Assembly (NCBI GenBank): GCA_965649825.1
Contig: OZ287709.1
Span: forward strand, 248,001-312,000
Length of the DNA stretch: 64,000 nucleotides
Reading direction: 5' to 3'
DNA from: Penicillus capitatus
Taxonomy: Eukaryota > Chlorophyta
The number at the start of each line of letters is the position of its first letter. The first letter of the stretch is position 1. A model generated the notes under the pieces. The model was not told where the DNA came from. It searched no databases and saw nothing but the letters and a program-made list of their open reading frames with translations. The position numbers and the translations under genes were made by a program. Of this stretch, positions 54,873 through 64,000 are shown piece after piece.

Positions 54873-56606
54873 CTAACAGGTGTCGCTATCAGACAGAGAA
54901 TCGAGAAGAGAAAGCGGGTAACTATAAGTCGTCGGTCCAACAGGAGAAGCGAATGCGTAATCGGAAAGCGAGAGATGATGTGCTTCGAGATCGACAAGAT
55001 CTGTCGTGACTTCTTCTTTATGCTCATCAGAAACATCCCTGTCCTCCTCTTCCTGGTGATCTCTCAAGAAATGCCCGAGTGCTGCGACGGAGACGACCAG
55101 CAGAGCTTTGCACGAGAAACCGAGGGCAGCTCGGATCCAGCCGCCACGAGGACGACACATGGCATTTCCTTGGGACAGCTTCTCAGAGACCGTCGTTCCT
55201 AAAACATTGCTCGTCTTGGAACTATCACGTGGAAACCAGTCATAATGCTCGAAACGCGGCTTGTGCTTTCGGGATGACGTCTGAGAACTATTCTCAGACG
55301 GCATCACACAAAGGCTCGCGTCATTGACGGACGCCTCCGATCGTGGGGTCGAAGGATCCGTTGTCAAAGATGATGATTTTTGGCCGAAAAGATTAACGAT
55401 GGCTTTGGTCAGAGACCTCTTCCTCTCCAATTTTTTAACAGAATACATGGCGTCTTCCCCATCCGTCAAGTCATCGGTATCATCCTCAATATCCGTCGTT
55501 TCCGAAACTGGAATCTGCGGACGACGACGGAATCGTCCTTGCTTGTAAAACATCGCTTGACGGGTCGTGGCGGCGGCGGCGGCGGAGGTCGTCGAGGATG
55601 ACAAGGATGGCCTGCCATATCCTCTATCGTCCATGATATCGGTGGCATGGACCTCCGAGGCGAATGCGACGCGCGTGAGATCCACATTCCATGCGCTGCC
55701 ACGTTCGGCCCGCTCCGCTCCGAAGCCTTGCCAAAAATTCGATGGTAATGTGGGAGACAGACGCATCGCCTCGTTCTTGCCACACATCAGATCGTCCAGC
55801 GATGTATCGCAGCTCGTTTCGGAAGCGGCATGAGATTCTGGATGAACCTCCCCCAAATTTGCCAACTCATCCATATAGTCCGTCACTTCACTTCCGTATT
55901 CCAGCACCGTGTTCTGAGATGAGAGAGATGCGTTGCGAAGTCGACGCGTCGAGAAGCGCGAGATATCTGAGGCGCTGGACGCATGTGGACGGCGGCCTTC
56001 TTCAAATTTGCCGCAGGTACTGTCTCGGCCATCCGAAAGGCATGATGATGAAAGATTGGGTGCCTTGGTGGCGATCGAGATCGGTCCATCATGCTTGTCT
56101 TCTCTTTCCTTCGGTTCTGGATGTGCTGTCACGCGTCGCGCAAGCAGATGGGTCAGTCCGCCTCGTGGTTGCTGGTCTGATGGTCTTCCATGTCGCCAGC
56201 GCTGCTCGCCTGTTAAGATATCGTAGTAGAGATTTCCTTTCGTTTTGGGATAAGGTATTTTTGAACAGAACCGATCGACAGGGTCGTTTCGAAACAGAGG
56301 TGCCTCGGGCGAGGGTTTAGGAATACTACTGCTGCGGCGGCGATGCGCGTAGCTCTGCGTTTTGCGAAGGGTCCCTTTCGCATCTGCTCCACCTGTTGAC
56401 GAGCTCGGGTAGTATTCTAACGATTTCGATGTTTTTCCTGCAAACATATTCCTACACCCGTTGTCCTGTGACGGATGATGAGGGTATGCATCCGAAAAGC
56501 ATACTTTGTTAACTGTGGAAAGATTTTTGAGAGACGCGGCGAAGGGACAACTAAGCGTTTGAATAGTGAAGGCCGCAGCTATCAAAAGATGAAGTTTGGG
56601 GCACAC
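54873..56606 (-). CDS. Unknown Ser/Arg-rich protein with hydrophobic segments at both ends
   Basis: A single uninterrupted 577-codon frame. Its upstream end codes for a hydrophobic run (LHLLIAAAFTIQTLSCPFAA) like a signal peptide, but the first in-frame ATG is at 56447, beyond that run. Either the protein starts there (about 524 aa) or an upstream exon supplies the start. The body is low-complexity, rich in Ser, Arg, Asp and Glu (RRRPQIPVSETTDIEDDTDD). Near the C-terminus is one hydrophobic helix (IRAALGFSCKALLVVSVAAL) followed by an acidic, then hydrophobic tail. No family recognised. The codon pattern and length argue that it is real. Confidence 0.55.
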   Translation of the reverse strand: MCPKLHLLIAAAFTIQTLSCPFAASLKNLSTVNKVCFSDAYPHHPSQDNGCRNMFAGKTSKSLEYYPSSSTGGADAKGTLRKTQSYAHRRRSSSIPKPSPEAPLFRNDPVDRFCSKIPYPKTKGNLYYDILTGEQRWRHGRPSDQQPRGGLTHLLARRVTAHPEPKEREDKHDGPISIATKAPNLSSSCLSDGRDSTCGKFEEGRRPHASSASDISRFSTRRLRNASLSSQNTVLEYGSEVTDYMDELANLGEVHPESHAASETSCDTSLDDLMCGKNEAMRLSPTLPSNFWQGFGAERAERGSAWNVDLTRVAFASEVHATDIMDDRGYGRPSLSSSTTSAAAAATTRQAMFYKQGRFRRRPQIPVSETTDIEDDTDDLTDGEDAMYSVKKLERKRSLTKAIVNLFGQKSSSLTTDPSTPRSEASVNDASLCVMPSENSSQTSSRKHKPRFEHYDWFPRDSSKTSNVLGTTVSEKLSQGNAMCRPRGGWIRAALGFSCKALLVVSVAALGHFLRDHQEEEDRDVSDEHKEEVTTDLVDLEAHHLSLSDYAFASPVGPTTYSYPLSLLDSLSDSDTC

Positions 56607-57145
56607 GCAGGTGAGACGGAACGGACGGCGTGTGAGAAACGATGTTCAAAAACGTGTTGACGAAACAAGGGATCGTACGTGACTGGCTTTCACGAACACA
56701 TCTCAATGCATTACCGTGTAAAACACAAGTGGGTTCCATCCAGCTTCCAATAGCAGAGCTGGTTTTCCCTCGCCACAAAGTGCAGAATCTGAGCCACGTG
56801 TCTGGGAACGGCCTCCTTCCTCTCTGCAGATGGTGACCCTGCCTCGATGTATCCTTTCATTGATGGACATGGCATGTGGCGGTTTTGCCTCGGCTGTCAC
56901 ATCTTTCGACCACAGCCTTTGTGTGCTATTGGCAGGCTAAACAAGAATAGAGTCGGGTGCTTTGCGGTCTAAAGGCCGAACGAGGCACGAACCGTACGTT
57001 GTAGCCGTCTGAGGGTCGTAGGATTTGGAATCACCGATTGGCTGACGTGGTCGTTCATTAAAGCCATGAAGCAACACTCGCGTTATCGCTCACCAGTCGT
57101 TTGAGTATTTCCCTGGCATTTCCGTTCTTTCTTGTATTTGTCCCA
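56607..57145. other. Divergent spacer before the Na+/H+ exchanger gene
   Basis: Contains no recognised gene. An upstream exon for the minus-strand unknown could lie here. Confidence 0.4.
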
Positions 57146-60100
57146 ATGCGACGACGCACCGCCTTTCAGACGATATGCCTTCTGCTACTACTGTCGACCG
57201 TTCTGGTCCCAATTTCGGGCCAAGTAAATCCCACTGGTTTGCGGTTCACGACCGGAGACGGAGAACCCGCGGTAGACGACGAACCCTCAGAGGAAGTAAC
57301 GTCGAATGAAGAAAAGCCAAGCCCTGAGGAAAACGCAGAAACCGAACCGCCAGCGAAGACCACGGGTATCGTCACCAGTTTGCCGCTAGCACACGATATG
57401 GACGAAGCTGAGACGGAAAAACCGGCAGAGAAAGAAACGCCAAGCTCTACAAAGGACGAAGAACCAGATGAACACGGAGCGCCTGGCGGTCACATAGAAC
57501 ACGAGGAAGACGGGGCGCATGAAAGTAAAGCGACAACAGCCACAAGCGAGACACCGTCGCATAAGCACTCGACGGACGATGAAGCGGAACATGGAGATAG
57601 CAGCAACCACGAAGCGTCGGACGCCGAAAGTCACAGCGATATCGTAACCACGGCGTCGAGCTCTACGGGAGAGGCACATGGGGCACATACCAACGAGCAC
57701 AGCGCGGGTGGAGAGCACGACGCAACGACGTTGTCACATGAAGAGGAAGAAGCGGAGTGCGAGGAGCATCATGGCGGAGCCGACGTGGTTTTGTTGCTTT
57801 TCTTTATGTTGTTGATTGGCCTCGTCACGCGCTACGCTCTACACAAACTCCCTGTGCCCTATACGGCACTGCTGTTGGTACGTCGCTCGCCGCGGAGAGG
57901 CGCGGACTGTTCGTACGAGGCAGCAATGAACGGTGGTTGGTTGTTGTAGATTATGGGGATGATTCTCGGCGCCATGCAGATTCGACTAACAAGCCACACG
58001 AACGAAGAGGACATGATGCCAGGACACCAAAGCGAAGAAGAGGCTCATAACGAAGAAGGTCATGAAGAAGGAGGCCATGAAGGAGGCCATGGCGGTCACG
58101 GTGGACACGCCGTCAATGTACAAGGCCACGACCATTGGGAGAAATTCGCCATTGGAATAAACGCCTGGCGGGTAAGACCAATCGATGTCTATGTGATCAT
58201 GGATGATGACCTCACACATTTGTGTGATGTGACAGTCACTGGAGCCCGAATTGATGCTTCTCGTCTTTCTTCCTGCATTGATCTTCGCCAGTGCCTTTTC
58301 TCTCAATTTCCACATTACCAAGAAGAGCTTTGGTCAAGTACGCATACCTTAAGAAGGTAGATGTGGAAGGATAAGCAAATGATGTGACAGGTCTTGACAT
58401 TAGCCGGACCTGGTGTGGTAATTGGGACCTGCATTACAGCCGTCTTCGTCAAATATTCATTTCCTTACGGTTGGTGTTGGCCAAAGTGTTTCATGTTTGG
58501 TGCCATGATCAGCGCCACAGATCCCGTCGCCGTCGTCGCCCTGCTCAAAGAGGTCAGCCATCACCATCTCCATTCCTCTCGTTCAATTCTTGTGCTTAGG
58601 TGGGTGCGTCCAAGAGATTGGGTACTGTCATTGAAGGAGAGTCGCTCTTCAATGACGGAACGGCTTTCGTGTTCTTCTTACTCTTTAGAGACATGATCCC
58701 GACGAATTCTGACTGTCTCAATGACAAATACAATTGCAGGGAGGAGCCCGTCGGCAGCAACATCTGCGAGGAAGATGTCTTTGTGCCACAAGGATGCCTC
58801 AACGAGCGCGATTTGGGTCAGTCGATTACATTCTTTCTGCAGTTGGCACTCGGAGGTCCTGCCATCGGTATTCTCTTTGGCTTGGGCGCGACGTTCTGGA
58901 TTCAGTACATCTACAACGATCTGCTGACAGAGATTTCTGTGACATTGGTGACGGCTTACCTGACGTTCTACGTTGCCGAAGACGTCGCCGAAGTGTCCGG
59001 CGTCCTCGCCGTTGTGGCACTGGGCCTGTTTATGGGTTCCTTTGCCAAAGACAGGATCTCATCGGCCGTCCACGAACCGATGCATGTCTTCTGGGAAATG
59101 ATGGAGTACTTGGCCAACACACTGATCTTTGTCTACACAGGTCTCAAGATCTCCGTCGAACTATTCGATTCCACGAATCCGAGTTCGAATTTCATCGGGA
59201 CCAGAGAGTGGGGTCTCGCCGTCTTCCTCTATCTCATGCTCCAGTTGATCCGGTTCGCCACGATCTTCATGCTGCTGCCAGTGCTCCAACGCATGGGGTA
59301 CGGTATGACCTGGAGAGATGCCTTGGTTGCCGTCTGGGGAGGACTCCGTGGAGCGGTGGGTCTGGCATTGGCCCTGATCGTTCAACTGGATCGCAATCAC
59401 ATCCCACCATCGTTCAGGAGTTACACCATCTTCTATCTCGGTTTCGTGGTGATCGCCACGCTTTTGCTCAACGGCACCACGATGCCCTATCTCCTGAAGT
59501 TCCTGGGGGTGACGAAGACCAGTCCGGAGAAACTGGAGGTTCTTTTCTATCTCCTCAAGGAGATGGAAGAGAACGGAGACAAACGCGCTATGGACGGCGA
59601 AGACGAGCTTTTGGGTATTCCCGATTACACCGAGATCCACAAATTGACAGCACTGAATATTTCGAAGATTGTCCCGACGAGTAAAGAGATTGAAACGGTC
59701 ATCGAATCGGCTACTGTGACAAACCATCCTGCGGGATTGAACATCCGTCACAGCCTCCATCAAAGCAGTCTCAGATTTAATCCTACAGGACGAGGCAGTC
59801 TTGCCGAGATTGTAGAAGAAGTGGCACGGGGTCCAGAAGAGCGAGTGTTGGATGTCGAGAAGCCGCAGAATCAGACGATGCTTGAACAGTTGAAGGCAAA
59901 GTTCTTCGGCGGCCAGCATCGACGCTTCGATCTCGACGACAGTCCCAAGAAAGAGACCTTCACTCCGGACATGTTGGTCCAGGACTTGAGATCGAGACTG
60001 CTGCAAGGTGTGAAGACGGCCTATGCAGAATGGCTGGAGAAAGGGTTTATTGGTGCCAAACCCATGTTCGATTTGATTGCTAGTTCCGATTACGCTATTG

Positions 60101-61629
60101 ATCGACTCGATCAGCCCATCTGCGACTGGGAGTATGTTGAAAAGGTCGCCAAACCAGCCAGATGGAGAGTCGAGATTCAGAAGATCAAGAGCAATAGATG
60201 CGGAGGCCCTGTGGGCGATTTCGTCAATAAAGGCATCTCCAAAATCCTCTTCGATACCATGCACCATGCGGTGTTGCTTGCACGAACTTACATTATGGCA
60301 CACCATGAGGCAGAGCATGCAATCCATGAATATATTAAGAGTGAGATAGATGACGGCCAGAGAATGCCGGATCTGACGAAGAAGAGGATCATGGAGGATG
60401 CCGTCGAAATGGTCGTCCGGGAAAGCAAGGAGGCATCTAAGGCGGCGTACGAAATGATGCGTGATTTCAGAATGGTCTATCCCGAGATTCTCAGAGCGAT
60501 CAAGACGCGACTGTCGGCTCAAGAAGTCCTTCTGGAGAAACAAGCCTACGTTCACCAGATCGTAGGGGCCGGATTAATTGAGGAGAGAGAGGCAACACTT
60601 ATCCGTGAGATGATCGATACCAAACTCAAGTACCTCACATACAATACATTGGTATTGGATCTGCCGAATTCGCACGATCTCCTTCACTCCCATCCCATAT
60701 TCATCAACCTGTCCAACAGCGTCTTCGACAGTCAGATCTGGCCGCACGCCAAGCCGAAGGTCTTCACGAAAGGAAACAGGATCTTCTCTATTGGAGAGGA
60801 GCCCAAGAATGTTACTGTGGTCGTCCGGGGTCTTGTGAAAATGATTGATTCCGAAGGCAACGAAGCGCCGATCGGCGACGGCTTCGGATCTGTACTGGGT
60901 GTATCCGAGATCATGTTGAATCGCCCTCGTGCCATGACCATGCACTGTGAAACGACATCAGAAGTGATCCAGATTGACAGACAGATGTACGAGACTTTCG
61001 TGGAACGATACTCGAGTGTCCGCACCCGTTCGTGGCAACTGACGGGAATGATGCTGACGTATCTGAATCCGTGGGGCGACTTCGTCAACCGTTCCATTCT
61101 GGACCTGGCAACCGTATTCAGGACAGCTCAGGTTCTGGACTTCGAGCCTGGCGATGAACTCCGTGTCCGAACGCCGTCCTATCTCTTGATGGGTACGGTT
61201 AAGGAAGCCGGATTCATTCAGGCATCTCCGCGATCCATCATCGGTCCATCGCCTCTCGGTCCGGGACTGGGTATCTACAACTGTGTGAGTTCCGTCAAAA
61301 TTCTGAGAATCCCGATGCCCGATGCGCCGGGTCATTCGCAACAGAGCGGTTCCTTCGGCAGCACAAAGAAGATGTTGTCGCGCACAAGTCAGTCGATGCA
61401 GAAGATCACGACGCCTGTCGGATCCAGTCACTCCGTGCAGCCCCGTTCACAGACGGCACGATCGTTGCTGGAAATCCCAGAAGGAGCAGAAGAAGTGAAT
61501 ATTCCCGATGACGAGAGACCGAGAAAACTCGAGTCCCAGTCGCTCACTGTCGCTCACTCTATGAGCGCCGACCTAGAAATGCGCAATGTCATGAGGAGAC
61601 GACTCACCAGGAACAGCATTGAGTTTTAG
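57146..61629 (+). CDS. Na+/H+ exchanger, SOS1-like, with cyclic-nucleotide-binding-type domain
   Basis: Five exons, all joined in phase 0: 57146-57877, 57950-58171, 58236-58337, 58391-58552 and 58600-61629; 1,415 aa. Signal peptide (MRRRTAFQTICLLLLLSTVL), an acidic His-rich ectodomain (about 30-205), TM helices, then a second His/Gly/Glu-rich loop (EGGHEGGHGGHGGHAVNVQG). CPA1 core: LEPELMLLVFLPALIFASAF, LTLAGPGVVIGTCI, MISATDPVAVVALLKEVGAS, IEGESLFNDGTAFVFF (the ion-binding N-D pair), GLRGAVGLALALIVQLD. A Cys-containing loop (about 440-470) separates two helices. A long cytosolic region ends in a cNMP-binding-like fold (GNRIFSIGEEPKNVTVVVRG). The domain order equals plant SOS1 and related protist exchangers, which export Na+ for H+. 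Confidence 0.93.
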
Positions 61630-64000
61630 ATCCGTTCGTTCGCTTGGATAGATGACAGAGCGTTGCACTTTGTCGATCCATCCATCGTCTGTCTGCTCAT
61701 AAAGAGGGGGAGGACACACACATCGGGGTGGTAAGATGACCTGACGGATTTTCGATTCTTTCATCGCATAAAGATTCTGACAGCTGGGTAAATGCTGTTT
61801 TTTATCTTTGACGGCATATTCTTATTAGATTCCTTTACCTGTATAAACCATAAAAAAAGGTGGACGGACGGATTCGTTATTGATGTTTTCGCTTTCAATT
61901 GAAATTGAAAAAAGTGGTATGACGTGGTATTGTGTGTGGGACTCTGATGGTGAGGTCATCGATGACTTTTCATGCCTGTCAAATCAACAGCGTATAATCC
62001 ATATGGTATGCTTTAAAAACACAGACCAATCGATGGTTGAATCTTTAAAAGAGATGTTTCTCGAAAAGGCGTCAACGCATCTATGTGTAAACAAACAGGA
62101 AGGCGATCGATGATATGCAGAGACAGGTGACCCGCGATAGAAGCTGCGTGCGTCGTCATTCTCGTGCCTGAATCCCACATGCATCATCAGTATCCAGGGT
62201 GGCAGATCGACAGAGGGAGGCCACCGCGCCTTGGTCATTGACTCAAAGACCCTTGCCTGGCCACCGAATAGAGGCAGAACTGGAAGCGTTGTGTTTTGAG
62301 CAACGTCTCGTGGAGTGTTGAGTGTGGAGTGTGTGATGCTCTCTAACGATCAGACGTGACCCAGAGGCCGACATTGCATGTTGTGATTTGGGAGATGGTT
62401 GGGAGAAATCAATGCTGATAGGAAGGCTGCTGTGCGATGTGGGATACGTTGATCGTCACACTCAGCATAAAAAACGAAGACGGAGCTTGAGCGTCGGGCA
62501 TGTGATCCGCAGGTATGCCTTAGCTATCTGAGTGCTTTTGACGCAAGGGTCCTTTTGTCGGTATGGGTCTTGGATGAACGACCGAAGAACGAGCAAGAGG
62601 AGGGACTGTCGATGTTGCCATGTCGCATTTTAGACACAGAACAGTTTTGTGTCGTTTTCCTAGATGCGCGGGTGTCGCAGGTGAGCTCCAGAGACCGCAG
62701 AAACGATCGTGATCTGATCGCGAAGGAATTCTGTGCCGAATATGATCATCGGTACTGCGTAGGCAGATGCCGCAATTCTGTCATCAATAGATTCGAATCC
62801 GGTTTTCAGGTATGCAAATCGAAAGGCGACGAGAGGACCTGCATGCGGCAAGATGCGGTGCTGTTGAATGGAACGGAGTTTCAGGCGACGGAATATGTGC
62901 AATTGACCACAAGTCAAGGTACTGAGCAAATTGCGATGGTCGTTACGTAACCGGACACGTGCCACTCAATACTCAGAGGCTAGATGCCAATTGGTTCCTT
63001 TGGAGACGCTGAAGGAATAGTCTGTTGCATCCACTGTTGTGTTATTTTTACAAATGATGTGAGCTGTGGTCCTTAAGAACATGAAAACATTAGAGCCATT
63101 GCCATTATTACGAACTTCTGAAGTGTTTAAGTCTGTTTCGGGTCATGCGGTGCACTACTTACTCTCTCACAAATTTCTAGAAACGTGAATGGGCCAAAAC
63201 AAGAGAGAGTTGTAATATTGATTTGACAGTTCACTCAAAAACGCTGTTTGCGGGATCAGTTGTCTATTCTTATGAGTAACCGTGTCTGTTTGCTATGCGA
63301 TTTCTTGATTCGATGGAAGAGTGTTCGTCTGACCGCTTTGGAGCTTTCACCCCTTGCGACAGTGCCATCACACATGTCGTTCTTGAACCGATCCGAACGA
63401 TAGTGTCGAAGACAAAACAGCAGTCCTGCACGACGGACATAGAAAGCGATCGATATCGCTGACCGGAGCCAACAGTATCTTGCAGCACACTCACTCGACC
63501 CGTGAGCCAGCAGGAAATGAAGCCAGGCTTTGAAGACGTCTGGTTGCCGCAGAAGTCTGGCCGATCGGAAAAAGAAAAAGTGTGGGCGTTGAAACGACCA
63601 ACGCCCGTTTTTGTTTCATCGCCTTGGCGACTTCGCAGTTCAAGCAAGGATCGACAGAGGAACAAAGCAGAGTTTGATGAAAGGCAAACACATGCAAGAA
63701 CAGTGTGAAATCAGGGAGGCTGCAGCCGCAAAGACGTCGAGCGCTAAGCTTGCAAGAACGCTTGTTCGATAGCTCAGATGGCGGCAGCGGACTTCGGTTT
63801 TTTATGCGTTTGGTGGGATAACTGACGATAAATGATGACTCTATGCAATTCACAATCAAAGCACTCGGTATTGTTGGAAATGTAGCATCTAACGCGTTGT
63901 TCGTAGCCGTCGGAGGCGGTTCGATTCTTGGTAACCACCCTGGCGCGCTGACCATCAGACGCGACGGGTGCTAGCTTCCGAGCCAACTTCTTCATAACAA
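61630..64000. other. Right flank, no gene named
   Basis: Several modest frames occur. 61880-62113 (+) contains SGMTWYCVWDSDGEVIDDFS. 62611-62950 (+) is Cys-containing, with HRYCVGRCRNSVINRF. 63491-63955 is on minus. None has a recognised domain or a convincing exon chain. The second is the most protein-like and could be a small real gene. Confidence 0.35.

Noticed and set aside
61880-62113. 77-codon plus-strand frame as a small protein gene
   Set aside because: Protein-like in places but no homolog recognised, and it overlaps equally long minus-strand frames; support too weak for a CDS call.
63491-63955. Minus-strand 154-codon frame near the right edge
   Set aside because: No motif, plus-strand frames in the same place are equally plausible, and the window ends too soon to test exon structure.

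Overview
This is nuclear DNA of a single-celled eukaryote. Genes lie on both strands and are split by very short GT-AG introns, almost all 38 to 72 bp. I could splice many of them by hand because the joined frames rebuild known conserved protein blocks. The gene set includes mitochondrial ATP synthase beta, CNOT11, a USP12/46-type deubiquitinase, the tRNA m1A58 methyltransferase TRMT61A, copine, phospholipid scramblase, a MyTH4-FERM kinesin, an SOS1-like Na+/H+ exchanger, a senescence-domain protein and a cyanobacterial/plant-type FGGY kinase. That mix suggests an alga or a protist of algal ancestry (for example within SAR). I cannot name the species.

Layout. 1-5,100: an intact sugar-transporter-type MFS gene (A) and a 5'-truncated relative (B), with largely empty DNA between them. 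5,100-18,450: a gene-dense block with scramblase (+), copine (-), TRMT61A (-), MyTH4-FERM kinesin (+), USP (-) and a flavin monooxygenase (+). 18,450-21,000: a decayed protein-kinase relic (-), then a senescence-domain gene (+) with an internally duplicated exon-intron unit. 21,200-25,470: a visibly GC-richer block with a ThiE/TenI-like protein (-), the FGGY kinase (-) and a Golgi-type sulfotransferase (+). 25,800-29,100: MFS gene C and the MFS pseudogene D. 29,100-32,000: retroelement relics. 32,178-35,600: mitochondrial ALDH copy 1 (-) and a multipass membrane protein (-). 35,700-45,000: gene-poor DNA with a decayed coiled-coil gene, a small Cys-rich type I membrane protein, and a non-autonomous LTR element with a perfect target-site duplication. 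45,100-50,060: MFS gene E (-), a truncated sulfotransferase copy (-) and ALDH copy 2 (+). 50,440-61,630: a second dense block with a small secreted protein (-), ATP synthase beta (-), CNOT11 (+), a 570-codon unknown (-) and the Na+/H+ exchanger (+). 61,630-64,000: nothing I can name.

How it fits together. The centre is an inverted segmental duplication: the sulfotransferase 3' end plus the whole transporter C (about 25.07-27.79 kb, +) matches 47.51-44.80 kb (-), and a mitochondrial ALDH gene accompanies each copy. Five MFS copies share exon structure but are in different states of decay. The most unusual single protein is the MyTH4-FERM kinesin: its P-loop survives, but switch I and switch II have lost their signature residues, so it may be a non-motile pseudo-motor. 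The best new mobile element is the 1,354-bp LTR element at 39,760-41,113.
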